Of a DNA stretch of 64,000 bases, positions 55,236 through 64,000 are shown piece by piece (position 1 is the stretch's first letter; every line of letters begins with the position of its first letter). This DNA comes from Arcticibacter sp041902385. Lineage in GTDB: Bacteria > Bacteroidota > Bacteroidia > Sphingobacteriales > Sphingobacteriaceae. The stretch is taken from assembly GCF_041902385.1 (NCBI RefSeq), contig NZ_CP169244.1:2666001-2730000 (forward strand). The letters are read 5' to 3'. A program made the position numbers and the translations under genes. The notes beneath the pieces are model-generated. The model had not been told where the DNA came from. It searched no databases and saw only the letters and a list, made by a program, of their open reading frames with translations.

Positions 55236-56315
55236 ATGAATCTGAAAAACTATAAGGGCGTTTTGTATGGAGATGCTGTTCAGGAATTATTTGAACAGGC
55301 TAAGAAGCATCAATTCGCTTTGCCAGCAGTAAACACCATCGGAACAAATTCTGTCAATGCCGTAATGGAAACAGCGAAAGCTGTCAATTCCCCGGTTATT
55401 ATCCAGCTGTCTAACGGAGGTGCACAGTTCTACGCAGGGAAGTCTTTAGACAACTCAAATCTGCAAGCCTGTGTTCTGGGTGCTGTTTCGGCTGCAAGAC
55501 ACGTTCATTTACTAGCTGAGCACTATGGAGTTGCTGTTATTCTTCATACTGACCACGCTGCAAAGAAATTGCTTCCATGGATCGACGGAATGCTGTCTCA
55601 TGGCGAGCGGTTCCACAAGCAATTTGGTAAACCCTTGTTTTCTTCTCATATGCTTGACCTTTCAGAAGAGCCTATTGAGGAAAACCTTGAAATTAGCAAG
55701 AGCTATCTTGAGCGTATGAAAGCGCTGGGAATGACGATTGAAATTGAACTTGGCGTAACTGGTGGAGAAGAGGATGGAGTAGATAACTCAGACGTTGACA
55801 GTTCAAGACTTTACACTCAGCCTGAGGAAGTAGCGTACGCATACAAGGAGTTAAACAGTGTAAGCCATCGCTTCACTATTGCGGCAGCGTTCGGTAATGT
55901 ACACGGGGTTTACAAACCAGGTAACGTGAAGCTGCAGCCGGTGATCCTGAAGAACTCACAGGATTATCTGCGTAAGGAACTCGGTCTGGAGCAGGAAAAA
56001 CCAATCAACTTCGTATTCCATGGCGGTTCTGGTTCTTCACAGGAAGAGATTCGTGAAGCGATCTCATATGGCGCTATCAAAATGAATATCGACACCGATA
56101 TGCAGTGGGCCTTCTGGGAAGGTATAAAGGACTACTATCAGTCTAAAGAAGGTTATCTGCAGGCGCAGATCGGAAGTCCTGAAGGTCCTGATTCTCCTAA
56201 CAAGAAGTACTACGATCCTCGTGTATGGTTAAGAAAGGGAGAAGAAACTTTTGTTAAGCGTCTTTCTCAGGCCTTTGAAGACCTGAACTGCGTTGACGTG
56301 AACAGCAAGTTGTAA
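55236..56315 (+). CDS. fbaA: Class II fructose-bisphosphate aldolase
   Basis: This zinc-dependent enzyme splits fructose-1,6-bisphosphate into two trioses in glycolysis. The 359-residue length and features match the FbaA subgroup. Zinc ligands are in ILHTDHAAKKLLPW and IEIELGVTGGEEDG; the phosphate-binding parts are FHGGSGSSQEEI and KMNIDTDMQWAFW. It complements the pfkA and gap genes found elsewhere in the window. It ends in a strong terminator. Confidence 0.96.
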   Translation: MNLKNYKGVLYGDAVQELFEQAKKHQFALPAVNTIGTNSVNAVMETAKAVNSPVIIQLSNGGAQFYAGKSLDNSNLQACVLGAVSAARHVHLLAEHYGVAVILHTDHAAKKLLPWIDGMLSHGERFHKQFGKPLFSSHMLDLSEEPIEENLEISKSYLERMKALGMTIEIELGVTGGEEDGVDNSDVDSSRLYTQPEEVAYAYKELNSVSHRFTIAAAFGNVHGVYKPGNVKLQPVILKNSQDYLRKELGLEQEKPINFVFHGGSGSSQEEIREAISYGAIKMNIDTDMQWAFWEGIKDYYQSKEGYLQAQIGSPEGPDSPNKKYYDPRVWLRKGEETFVKRLSQAFEDLNCVDVNSKL

Positions 56316-56336
56316 AAAATTAAGTAGGTTATATGT

Positions 56337-56365
56337 AAAAGCCATCTCTCCGGAGGTGGCTTTTT
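56337..56365 (+). terminator. Terminator after fbaA
   Basis: The stem aaaagccatctc / gaggtggctttt with loop tccg is followed by a T-run. It lies 21 bp after the fbaA stop. Confidence 0.85.
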
Positions 56366-56381
56366 GTATGTTGATATATTC

Positions 56382-56816
56382 ATGTCAGAAGTAATAGAAG
56401 TAAGAAAGACAGCGGATGCTGCAGAACTTGAGACGGTATTTGCAATCAGGCGTAAAGTCTTCGTTGAAGAGCAGAATTGTCCTCCTGAGCTGGAGTGGGA
56501 GTTCGAAGATGAGTCCACTCACTTTTTAGCCAGGTATGAAGGTGAGCCTGCCGGAGCTGCCCGGTGGAGGCAAACGGATAAAGGGTATAAGCTCGAGCGG
56601 TTTGCCGTGTTAAAAGAGTATCGCGGAAAAGGGGTGGGGCCGGCTCTTGTGGAAGCAGTTCTGCAAGATCTGCCGAAGGAGGCTTCGTATATCTATCTCC
56701 ATGCCCAGGTGCAGGCGATGAATCTTTACGCCAAAGCTGGCTTTAAAGCGCAGGGAGAGCTTTTCGAGGAAGCCGGTATTCAACATTACAAAATGGTATT
56801 CGGGCGGACCAGGTAG
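56382..56816 (+). CDS. GNAT family N-acetyltransferase
   Basis: This 144-residue acetyltransferase starts at the ATG of 56382 (MSEVIEVRKT). An in-frame start at 56364 lies inside the fbaA terminator and is rejected. The acetyl-CoA motif reads LERFAVLKEYRGKGVGPAL, and the fold's C-terminal strand LHAQVQAMNLYAKAGF is present. The substrate is unknown; the sequence is near the ElaA-like group. Confidence 0.85.
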   Translation: MSEVIEVRKTADAAELETVFAIRRKVFVEEQNCPPELEWEFEDESTHFLARYEGEPAGAARWRQTDKGYKLERFAVLKEYRGKGVGPALVEAVLQDLPKEASYIYLHAQVQAMNLYAKAGFKAQGELFEEAGIQHYKMVFGRTR

Positions 56817-56865
56817 GCTGGGCAGACCTCTGTCCACCATTTAAGGCATAAGCTCAGCAACCTTC

Positions 56866-58170
56866 CTATTTGGTGCGGGTATCCTCTGTCATCGAGTGCC
56901 TGTTAAAGGGACGTATAATGAGCCGCGTTCCCCGGTCGTAACTAAAATAACTCCAGATCCAGTTGACCAATACAACAAGCTTGTTTCTGAATCCCACAAG
57001 GCTCATCAGGTGGACAAACATCCAGACGAACCACGCGAATATTCCCTGAAACCGGATCTTCCCTAAATCTACTACCGCACGGTTCCGGCCAACTGTTGCC
57101 ATAGAACCTTGGTCTTTGTACTTAAAAGGAACAGGCGGCTGTTTGGTGATGATGCGGATGAGGTTTTCAGCAAGGTGGGCGCCTTGCTGCATGGCGGCAG
57201 GGGCTACTCCGGGATGCCCGTTCGGGTAGCCTTCTGTTGACATTGCAGCCACGTCTCCTATCGCAAAGACTCTTTCATAGCCTATCACCTGATTGTACTC
57301 GTCTACGCGTATCCTGCCACCCCTGACAATCTTGTCTGCCGATATACCGTCGGGAACTTCCCCTTTGACGCCTGCTGACCATAAGACGTTTTTGGTGACG
57401 ATCTCGTTCCCGTCTGACAGGACGATTTTGTTACCGTCGTAGGAAGATACACGCATGCTGGTCATCACTTTTACACCCATTTCTTCAAGAAACTCCCTTG
57501 AGCTTCTTTGCGCCTGAACAGACATGGGCCCAAGCACGCTGGGGGAGCCCTCGATCAGGAAAATGTGCATATCATTCATGTTGAGCTCGGGATAGTCTTT
57601 GGGCAACACATGCCGCTTTAATTCTGCAAGAGCTCCCGCCAGTTCAACTCCAGTAGGCCCGCCCCCCGTAACTACAAAGTTGAGGAGTGCTTCCCTTCTA
57701 AGCGGATCTGTTTCTATAAGTGCTTCCTCCAGGTTCTGCAAGATCATACTCCGGAGGTTAAGGGCCTCAGGGATGGTCTTCATGGGCATGGTATAGTGTT
57801 CGAGTTCTCTTGAACCAAAGAAGTTTGAGTCAGATCCGGTAGCTATTACGAGATAGTCGTAATAAAACTCGCCTATGTTCGTCACCACAGCTTTCCGTTC
57901 CGGTATGATCGTCTCTACTGTTGCGTTCCTGAACTTAAAGTTCTGCTGACCTTTAAAAATCTTACGGAGTGGAAATGCAATTGAATCTGCTTCCAGCCCG
58001 CCGGTTGCAACCTGATAGAGGAGGGGTTGAAAAGTATGGTAGTTATGACGGTCAAGCATGAGCACCTGCACCTCCTTATCCTTCAGGTTTTTGGATAACT
58101 CGATGCCACCGAAGCCGCCGCCTATGATGATAACCCGGGGAAAATTAACAGAATGTGTTATTGCTGCCAT
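56866..58170 (-). CDS. ndh: Type II NADH dehydrogenase
   Basis: This single-subunit NADH:quinone oxidoreductase feeds electrons into the respiratory chain without pumping protons. The product has 434 residues from the ATG at 58170. It has two dinucleotide folds, VIIIGGGFGGIELSK for FAD and NFVVTGGGPTGVELAGALAE for NADH, and a C-terminal membrane-associating helix (FAWFVWMFVHLMSLVGF). The frame is open upstream to 58278 but lacks homology there. It may supply quinol to the cytochrome bd oxidase encoded at 10.2-12.6 kb. Confidence 0.92.
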   Translation of the reverse strand: MAAITHSVNFPRVIIIGGGFGGIELSKNLKDKEVQVLMLDRHNYHTFQPLLYQVATGGLEADSIAFPLRKIFKGQQNFKFRNATVETIIPERKAVVTNIGEFYYDYLVIATGSDSNFFGSRELEHYTMPMKTIPEALNLRSMILQNLEEALIETDPLRREALLNFVVTGGGPTGVELAGALAELKRHVLPKDYPELNMNDMHIFLIEGSPSVLGPMSVQAQRSSREFLEEMGVKVMTSMRVSSYDGNKIVLSDGNEIVTKNVLWSAGVKGEVPDGISADKIVRGGRIRVDEYNQVIGYERVFAIGDVAAMSTEGYPNGHPGVAPAAMQQGAHLAENLIRIITKQPPVPFKYKDQGSMATVGRNRAVVDLGKIRFQGIFAWFVWMFVHLMSLVGFRNKLVVLVNWIWSYFSYDRGTRLIIRPFNRHSMTEDTRTK

Positions 58171-58260
58171 ATGCAAAAGATGTAATAGCTTTCTCTTATA
58201 ACTGCATTTATGACAAAAAGGTTGAATTGGATAGATAATAAAAGCGCTTTGCATATGCAC

Positions 58261-58299
58261 AAAAAAGCCCGGAGACACAAGGTGTACCGGGCCTTTTTT
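58261..58299 (-). terminator. Terminator after secDF
   Basis: The stem aaaaaagcccgg / ccgggcctttttt (one mismatch) encloses a 14-nt loop. It lies 17 bp after the secDF stop and has A/T runs on both sides. Confidence 0.8.
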
Positions 58300-58315
58300 A
58301 TATACTGCTATTCGC

Positions 58316-61291
58316 TTAGGCTTTGCGGGACGGCTCTAAATCGTCCTCTTTACTCTTTCCAAATTCCACGACAACGGGAGTTGCCACACAGATGGATGAG
58401 TAAGTACCAAATATCACACCGATAAGAAGTGCAAATGAGAAGCCTCTGATCACTTCACCTCCGAAGATAAACAGGACAGCGAGTACGAACACTACGGTGA
58501 GCGCGGTAATGACTGTTCGGCTTAACGTACTGTTGATGGCATCGTTGATCACTGTCTTCATGTCATCCTGCTTAGAGTGATGGAGGCCGAGGTATTCACG
58601 AATACGGTCGAACACCACCACTGTATCGTTAATTGAGTAGCCAATTACCGTTAATATGGCGGCAATGAATGCCTGGTCAATATCGAGGGAAAATGGAAGA
58701 ACTCCGTTGAACAGGGAGAAGAACGACAATACCAGTAAAACGTCGTGAGTAAGCGCAACGAGCGCTCCAACACTAAATGCCCATTTTCTGAAGCGCACCA
58801 AGATGTAGAGTGCAATTACTATGATGGACGCAATTACTGAATAGATAGCTGCAAACTTAATGTCATTTGCTACCGTGGGACCTACTCGTTGTGAACTTAA
58901 GATCTCACTTTTGTTATTCACCTTAGCCAACCCCTCTTTAAGCTTGCTCGTCACCTTTGCTTCTGCACCATCAGAGTTGTCGTCAATCAGGTAGGAAGTT
59001 GTGAGTCTGGCCTGGTTATTTGCGCCAAAAGTCTTCACCTCCGTGGTAGCCTTGAATGTTTCGTTCAAAACATCCCGGACATTTTCAATGTCAATCGGCT
59101 GTTCGAAACGTACTACGTATGTACGCCCGCCTTTGAAATCTACACCGAGACTAAAGCCGCGGGTGAACATGGATATCAAACCGAGTGTGATGAAAGTACC
59201 TGATATGATATAGAATATTCTGCGTTTTTTGACGAATGCAAAATTCGCATTCTTAAACGTGTGAGCGCTCCAGGGGTGCGAGAATTTGATTGGCATCTCC
59301 TTCTTCAGCATCCACTCGAAAACGAGACGTGAAATAAAGATCGCGGTAAAGAGGGATGTGATGATACCAATCATCAAAGTTGTGGCAAATCCGAGGATTG
59401 GACCTGTACCAAAAATGTAAAGGATAATACCAGTGAGGAACGTCGTGATCTGTGAGTCGAGGATAGAAGGCATTGCATGTTTAAAACCGTCGGCAATAGC
59501 CAGGCGGATCGACTTGCCATGTTCCAGCTCTTCTCTTATTCGCTCATAAATCAGCACGTTAGCATCTACCGCCATTCCAAGCGTTAAAACGATACCGGCG
59601 ATACCTGGCAGGGTAAGCACAGCGTTGATAGAGGCCAGAACTCCCATCAGGAAGAATACGTTCACAAACACCGCAACGTTTGCTACAGTACCTGCCCGAT
59701 TGTAATAGATCATCATAAAGATCAATACGACGATCAGACCCACTACTGAAGAGGTTAGGCCTGCATTGATGGCAGCCTGTCCAAGTGACGGACCAACAAC
59801 TGCTTCCTCAACAATTCTTGCTGGCGCAGGAAGACGACCCGCCTTTAAAACGTTTGCTAAGTCTTTTGTATCATTTTGGGTGAACTTTCCAGTGATTGAG
59901 GAGATTCCGTTCGGAATTTCATTCTGGACAGTTGGGGCGGAATATACGTTGTTATCAAGAACGATCGCAATACTTTTCTTGTTGTTCTGATCTGCTGAAG
60001 CAGCAGCGGTTATTTGTCTCCACTGGCGGGCACCTTCTGAGTTCATCACCATTACTACCTCAGGGTTTCCCCGCTGGTCTACGTCTGAACGAGCGTCTGT
60101 GATCACATCACCGCCCATAGCAGCCTTTCCTTCAAATCCCGTGGTCTTAAGAGCATATAGCTCAAAAACACGGCTCTCCGGCGTTACTGGTTTCACACCC
60201 CAGGCGAGCCTGACGTTCGCTGGAATGATTGCTTTTACCTCTGCTGAATTAAGCAGGGCGTTCACCTTAGCTGTGTCTTTTTGTGCTGCATATCCAATTA
60301 CCGGACCACGACCCAGGCTGGCCTGACCGTTTTCACCCTGTCCAACATTAGGATTCAGTAAAGCAAAGAGAGGATTTTGTTTGGCCTGTGATTGTGCAAG
60401 GGCTGATGTATCCTTTCCTGCTGAGTCTTTACGTGCGCCCAGCTGTGCAAGTTTTCCTGATCCGGTCGCCGGTTTTCCAGAGGAAGGAGCCGTTTTGGCT
60501 GTATCTTTTGTACTAGCCTGCGTGGAGGCAAGAGTCTTATTAATATTTTCAAGGAGAGAGAAGATCTCGGTATTGTCGTAGGTTTCCCAGAATTCCAGCT
60601 GCGCTGAACCCTGAAGAAGCTTGCGAACCCGCTCCTGGTCGGATACTCCTGGCAATTCAATCAGGATACGGTTAGTCCCTGCCTGTAACTGAATGTTAGG
60701 AGATGTTACGCCAAACTTATCAATACGTGTACGCAGAATGTTAAAAGACCTCTCAACCGCACTGTTTGCCTGGGTCTGCAGGAATTTAATTACGTCCTCG
60801 TTGCTGGCATCCGGCTTTACAAGAGAAGCATTCTCCCGTGTTGCAAAGATAGGTGCCAAACGCCCGTTAGCGCTCGCCTTTTCATACTCCTCTGCAAACA
60901 GGGAAATAAAGTCCTTTTGGCTTGATTTTAATCTTGCTTCGGCATTTGTCAATGCTTTGTTGAATGCAGGATCATTATTGTGGTTGGCCAGATTCCTTAC
61001 AAGCTCTGTAAGCGAAATCTCCATCGTTACGTTCATACCTCCCGCCAGGTCAAGTCCCAGAGGAATTTCGCGCTCTTTTACATACTGGTATGTAAACTTC
61101 GTAAACCCGAGGTTGTACACCGGCTGTGTTGCCATAGAATCGAGATAGGCCCGTTCTTTAGCAGGATCGCCCTTGGCGTATTCACGTGCGTCTTTTTCAA
61201 TTTTCTTTGCCACGAACGTAAACGAAAGTGAATATAAACATCCGATCGTTAACGCAATGGCGACGAATTTAATCAAACCTTTACCTTGCAT
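58316..61291 (-). CDS. secDF: Protein translocase subunit SecDF, fused
   Basis: SecD and SecF use the proton gradient to pull exported proteins through SecYEG. They are fused in this 991-residue protein, as in most Bacteroidota. The SecD half (about 1-620) has the first helix, large periplasmic loop with a Ser/Ala/Lys-rich insert (about 265-330), and the LTLGMAVDANVLIYERIREE motif. The SecF half starts near 660 with GVDFKGGRTYVVRF and has TVIGYSINDTVVVFDRIRE. About twelve membrane helices are expected. yajC is at 44859-45140. Confidence 0.96.
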   Translation of the reverse strand: MQGKGLIKFVAIALTIGCLYSLSFTFVAKKIEKDAREYAKGDPAKERAYLDSMATQPVYNLGFTKFTYQYVKEREIPLGLDLAGGMNVTMEISLTELVRNLANHNNDPAFNKALTNAEARLKSSQKDFISLFAEEYEKASANGRLAPIFATRENASLVKPDASNEDVIKFLQTQANSAVERSFNILRTRIDKFGVTSPNIQLQAGTNRILIELPGVSDQERVRKLLQGSAQLEFWETYDNTEIFSLLENINKTLASTQASTKDTAKTAPSSGKPATGSGKLAQLGARKDSAGKDTSALAQSQAKQNPLFALLNPNVGQGENGQASLGRGPVIGYAAQKDTAKVNALLNSAEVKAIIPANVRLAWGVKPVTPESRVFELYALKTTGFEGKAAMGGDVITDARSDVDQRGNPEVVMVMNSEGARQWRQITAAASADQNNKKSIAIVLDNNVYSAPTVQNEIPNGISSITGKFTQNDTKDLANVLKAGRLPAPARIVEEAVVGPSLGQAAINAGLTSSVVGLIVVLIFMMIYYNRAGTVANVAVFVNVFFLMGVLASINAVLTLPGIAGIVLTLGMAVDANVLIYERIREELEHGKSIRLAIADGFKHAMPSILDSQITTFLTGIILYIFGTGPILGFATTLMIGIITSLFTAIFISRLVFEWMLKKEMPIKFSHPWSAHTFKNANFAFVKKRRIFYIISGTFITLGLISMFTRGFSLGVDFKGGRTYVVRFEQPIDIENVRDVLNETFKATTEVKTFGANNQARLTTSYLIDDNSDGAEAKVTSKLKEGLAKVNNKSEILSSQRVGPTVANDIKFAAIYSVIASIIVIALYILVRFRKWAFSVGALVALTHDVLLVLSFFSLFNGVLPFSLDIDQAFIAAILTVIGYSINDTVVVFDRIREYLGLHHSKQDDMKTVINDAINSTLSRTVITALTVVFVLAVLFIFGGEVIRGFSFALLIGVIFGTYSSICVATPVVVEFGKSKEDDLEPSRKA

Positions 61292-61397
61292 TTCTGTTTG
61301 TTGTGTATTGTATTTCTATAATTAGCCTTTTACGGATAAGAGGGCAAATCTAAGTAATTTTTTAATTTATAAAATTCTTTAATTCAGAAATATCAGT

Positions 61398-61898
61398 CTA
61401 TTGATTTCCCAGTTTTTTGTAGATAAGGAATGAGTATGGAACCCGATTTTTCTCGTCCGCTCCGTGGTCTTCTCTTTTTACCTCCTGCCACTCATTTTCG
61501 TTGATCTGGGGAAGATAGGTGTCAGCCTCGAAAGCAGCATGGATTCTGGTTAGATAAATGGTATCTGCAATCGGCAAGGCCTGCCTGAAAATGTCGGCGC
61601 CGCCGATAATAAAGACCTTGTCATTTCCTTCGCTGGCGAGAGCAATAGCAGCATTTAGTGTGTTCGACACTTCTGCGTCTGAATACCTGAGGTCTCCTTG
61701 TCTTGACACTACAATGTTCCGCCGGTTTGGAAGAGCTTTCCCTATACTCTCGTAAGTCTTGCGACCCATGATAACAGGATGCCCCGTTGTTACTGACTTA
61801 AAGTATTTTAAATCGGCGGGTAAATGCCATGGCAGGCGGTTGTCTTTTCCTATTCCTCTTTCGCTGTCTATGGCAACGATGATACAGATTTCAGCCAT
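61398..61898 (-). CDS. folA: Dihydrofolate reductase
   Basis: This enzyme regenerates tetrahydrofolate with NADPH after thymidylate synthesis. The 166-residue protein has the usual length and motifs: IVAIDSERGIGKDNRLPWHL at the start, the NADPH site VIMGRKTYESIG, and VFIIGGADIFRQAL. It begins 2 bp after the thyA stop, so the two cooperating enzymes are co-expressed. Confidence 0.96.
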   Translation of the reverse strand: MAEICIIVAIDSERGIGKDNRLPWHLPADLKYFKSVTTGHPVIMGRKTYESIGKALPNRRNIVVSRQGDLRYSDAEVSNTLNAAIALASEGNDKVFIIGGADIFRQALPIADTIYLTRIHAAFEADTYLPQINENEWQEVKREDHGADEKNRVPYSFLIYKKLGNQ

Positions 61899-61900
61899 CT

Positions 61901-62695
61901 TTAAACTGCTACCGGTGCTTTGATATGTGGATGCGGGTCATAGTTTTCAAGCTCAAAGTCTTCGTACTTAAACTCGAAAAGATCCTTCACATCCGGGTTT
62001 AAGTTCATAACCGGCAAAGAACGAGGTTCCCTGCTCAGCTGTAGTTTGGTCTGCTCCAGGTGATTATTGTAAAGATGTGCGTCTCCGAGCGTGTGGATAA
62101 AGTCTCCTGCCTGTAGCCCGCAGACCTGGGCGATCATCATCGTGAGTAGTGCATACGAGGCAATGTTAAAGGGAACGCCTAAAAAGATGTCCGCGCTCCG
62201 CTGATAAAGCTGGCAGCTGAGCTTCCCTTCTGCAACATAAAACTGGAACAGGCAATGACAGGGAGGCAGCGCCATCGTCTCAATTTCAGCCACATTCCAG
62301 GCGGAAACAATAAGTCGCCGGGAGTCGGGATTCTTTTTAATCTGCTCTACAAGTTGAGTTATCTGATCAATGTGACCTCCGTCAGGGGTGGGCCACGATC
62401 GCCATTGATGCCCGTAGACAGGGCCTAGTTCGCCATCCTTATCTGCCCACTCGTCCCAGATGCTTACCCCGTTAGCTTTGAGATAAGCAATATTTGTGTC
62501 TCCCCTGAGAAACCAGATGAGTTCATGGATAATTGAGCGGAGGTGTAACTTCTTTGTTGTTACCAGTGGAAAGCCGTCCTGCAAATTGAATCTCATCTGA
62601 TAGCCAAAGACGCTTATCGTGCCGGTTCCCGTGCGGTCGTGTTTTTGTGTGCCATTATCCAGCACATGTTTCATCAGATCGAGATACTGTTTCAT
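61901..62695 (-). CDS. thyA: Thymidylate synthase
   Basis: This enzyme makes dTMP from dUMP using methylene-tetrahydrofolate. The 264-residue protein is of normal length, with the RTGTG...MRFNL folate/dUMP loop, the catalytic cysteine in LPPCHCLFQFYV and the QRSADIFLGVPFNIASYALL motif. It is the first gene of thyA-folA on the minus strand and is divergent from ispE. Confidence 0.97.
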   Translation of the reverse strand: MKQYLDLMKHVLDNGTQKHDRTGTGTISVFGYQMRFNLQDGFPLVTTKKLHLRSIIHELIWFLRGDTNIAYLKANGVSIWDEWADKDGELGPVYGHQWRSWPTPDGGHIDQITQLVEQIKKNPDSRRLIVSAWNVAEIETMALPPCHCLFQFYVAEGKLSCQLYQRSADIFLGVPFNIASYALLTMMIAQVCGLQAGDFIHTLGDAHLYNNHLEQTKLQLSREPRSLPVMNLNPDVKDLFEFKYEDFELENYDPHPHIKAPVAV

Positions 62696-62793
62696 TCCTT
62701 TTCTTTATGCTTTCCCTTATCTCTGCAAAGAAAAAATAAATAAATGTATTTTTACCATCCCGCTGCTGTGAAAAAGCGATAATATTGAAAAAG

Positions 62794-63597
62794 ATGGTGA
62801 CGTACCCCAACGCAAAAATAAATATCGGACTTAATATCGTAGGCAGAAGGGCCGATGGCTATCATAACCTTGAAACGGTTTTCTATCCGGTTAAAGTGAA
62901 GGATGCACTTGAGGTGATAGAAAGTAGCGCTCTCGATTTTTCATTTAGCGGGATTCCCATTCCCGGCCATGCCAACGAGAATCTGTGCCTGAGAGCTTAC
63001 GGCAGATTGAAAGCGGACTTTGGTCTTCCTCCCCTGAAGATCCACCTTCATAAAGGTATTCCAATTGGAGCAGGAATGGGCGGGGGCTCATCTGATGCTG
63101 CTTTTTTTATTAAACTTCTGAACGAGAAGTTTCAGCTCTCTCTGGCCAATGAGCAGATGGAGGACTATGCGCGCGAGCTTGGGGCCGACTGTGCTTTCTT
63201 CATCAGGAATGAGCCTGTACTTGCTTTTGAAAAAGGCGACCGGTTTGAGCCAGTGTCGCTGGATCTAAGCCATTACTTTATTGTGCTGGTCATGCCTCCC
63301 GTGCACGTCTCCACTGGGGAAGCGTACCGCGGAGTACGCCCTGCAACGCCCCCGGCCCCATTGAGGGAGTTGATTAAGCAGCCCATTGAAACCTGGAAGT
63401 ATCACATGAAAAATGATTTTGAAGAATCGGTCTTTAAAAATCATTCCTCAATACGTGGCGTTAAAGCTGCTTTATACGAGGCTGGTGCTCTCTACAGTTC
63501 AATGAGTGGAAGCGGGGCGTCTGTTTACGCGATATTTAAAGAGGAAGTGCGGTTGCCAGAGCTGGAGAACGGGAACCAGGTGTTCTATGGCGTTTAA
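62794..63597 (+). CDS. ispE: 4-diphosphocytidyl-2-C-methyl-D-erythritol kinase
   Basis: This GHMP kinase phosphorylates an intermediate of the MEP isoprenoid pathway. The product has 267 residues from the ATG at 62794 (MVTYPNAKINIGLNIVGRRA). An in-frame TTG at 62785 is possible but less like the family. The ATP motif is PIGAGMGGGSSDAAFF, and the C-terminal SMSGSGASVYAIF is intact. Confidence 0.93.
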   Translation: MVTYPNAKINIGLNIVGRRADGYHNLETVFYPVKVKDALEVIESSALDFSFSGIPIPGHANENLCLRAYGRLKADFGLPPLKIHLHKGIPIGAGMGGGSSDAAFFIKLLNEKFQLSLANEQMEDYARELGADCAFFIRNEPVLAFEKGDRFEPVSLDLSHYFIVLVMPPVHVSTGEAYRGVRPATPPAPLRELIKQPIETWKYHMKNDFEESVFKNHSSIRGVKAALYEAGALYSSMSGSGASVYAIFKEEVRLPELENGNQVFYGV

Positions 63598-63695
63598 GGC
63601 ACCATCGTATTCTGCTTCCAAATTCACGGATTATCCGTAATATTATGCTCAATCACATATTTAGTAATAAAAGCAGATTTAAATTTTAATTAATT

Positions 63696-64000
63696 ATGGC
63701 AAAAGTTACAGAACAGGACGTCATTGTCTTTCTAAAGGAGCGAGTTGTAAAACTGCAGGCTGAATTGCAGAAAACCCAGGCCGCTCTGGATGCGTTCAGC
63801 GGAACTGAGCAGCCGGCAGCACCGTCACCTGTCGCTGAAGAAGAAGTGGTTATGCCAAAGGCTGCCCGAAGAGGTCGTCGCCCGGCTTCCCGCAAGGAGG
63901 TGCAAAAATCGCTGGAAGCACCGGCAGAGTTTCTGGCGAGCGACAAGCTCGAGAATAAAATCGCCTATGTATTATCCGATCGAGGTCCTTCCTTTAATTC
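63696..64000 (+). CDS. Coiled-coil protein with AT-hook-like motif, 3' end cut by window
   Basis: The frame starts MAKVTEQDVIVFLKERVVKL and is still open at the window end (about 101 residues). Residues 10-35 are a heptad-like coiled coil; an acidic/proline linker follows, then a basic AT-hook-like segment (KAARRGRRPASRKEVQ), and the visible end (KIAYVLSDRGPSFN) looks like the first helix of a winged-helix domain. A DNA-binding role is likely, but I do not recognise the family. Confidence 0.65.
   Translation, partial: MAKVTEQDVIVFLKERVVKLQAELQKTQAALDAFSGTEQPAAPSPVAEEEVVMPKAARRGRRPASRKEVQKSLEAPAEFLASDKLENKIAYVLSDRGPSFN

Overview
The window looks like chromosomal DNA from a Bacteroidota bacterium, most likely family Sphingobacteriaceae (Pedobacter-like). 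The evidence is a SusC/SusD polysaccharide locus, surface lipoproteins with acidic residues after the lipobox cysteine, a fused SecDF, a long NusB, DUF3276 and DUF6377 proteins, an EpsC-type serine acetyltransferase, and TAnnTTTG-type -7 promoter elements. I assigned it by eye without database searches.

Layout. Bases 1-7.5 kb carry central carbon metabolism: the 3' part of glgB, a tight pfkA / sugar-kinase-like / gap operon, a divergent NUDIX-type regulator, a second BadF/NagK-type kinase and a threonine aldolase. Bases 7.6-17.7 kb carry a small membrane protein, the cysE-cysM cysteine operon, cytochrome bd oxidase (cydAB, cydB frameshifted), a TPR histidine kinase, an MFS exporter and an FAD-Rieske oxidoreductase. 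Bases 17.7-20.9 kb are gene-poor: a small membrane protein, a 66-67 bp repeat array whose units end in palindromes, strong hairpins, decayed gene pieces and a DHA2 exporter.

Bases 21.1-37.3 kb hold a complete dextran-type polysaccharide utilisation locus: DUF6377/SusR-like regulator, SusC, SusD, a three-module SusE, GH66 endo-dextranase, GH31 and GH97. The gene order matches what I recall of the dextran locus of Bacteroides thetaiotaomicron. A group II intron with its reverse transcriptase sits exactly at the susD stop codon. Lipid anchors suggest that SusD, SusE and GH66 act on the cell surface, SusC imports the products, and GH31 and GH97 finish hydrolysis in the periplasm.

Bases 37.3-64 kb are mostly housekeeping: tRNA-Arg(CCG), ychF, an agmatinase-like ureohydrolase, a DUF3276 protein, an ABC exporter, a leucine dehydrogenase-like protein, nusB-DUF1573-yajC-ybbR-coaE-MBL exonuclease, marR, a ZIP transporter, PAP2, a methyltransferase, glmM-cysteine desulfurase, an Asp-rich protein, accD, fba, a GNAT acetyltransferase, ndh, secDF, thyA-folA, ispE and a partial coiled-coil/AT-hook protein.

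Main points of interest: (1) the pfkA-gap operon contains a sugar-kinase homologue with a ruined phosphate-binding motif and lies opposite a NUDIX regulator with a ruined catalytic box; (2) the intron at the susD stop; (3) four genes within 16 kb (cydB, an MBL fragment, susC, susD) are each broken by loss of one base in a homopolymer, so either consensus errors or real decay; (4) the palindrome-ended repeat array; (5) the leucine dehydrogenase homologue has Ser in place of the catalytic Lys.
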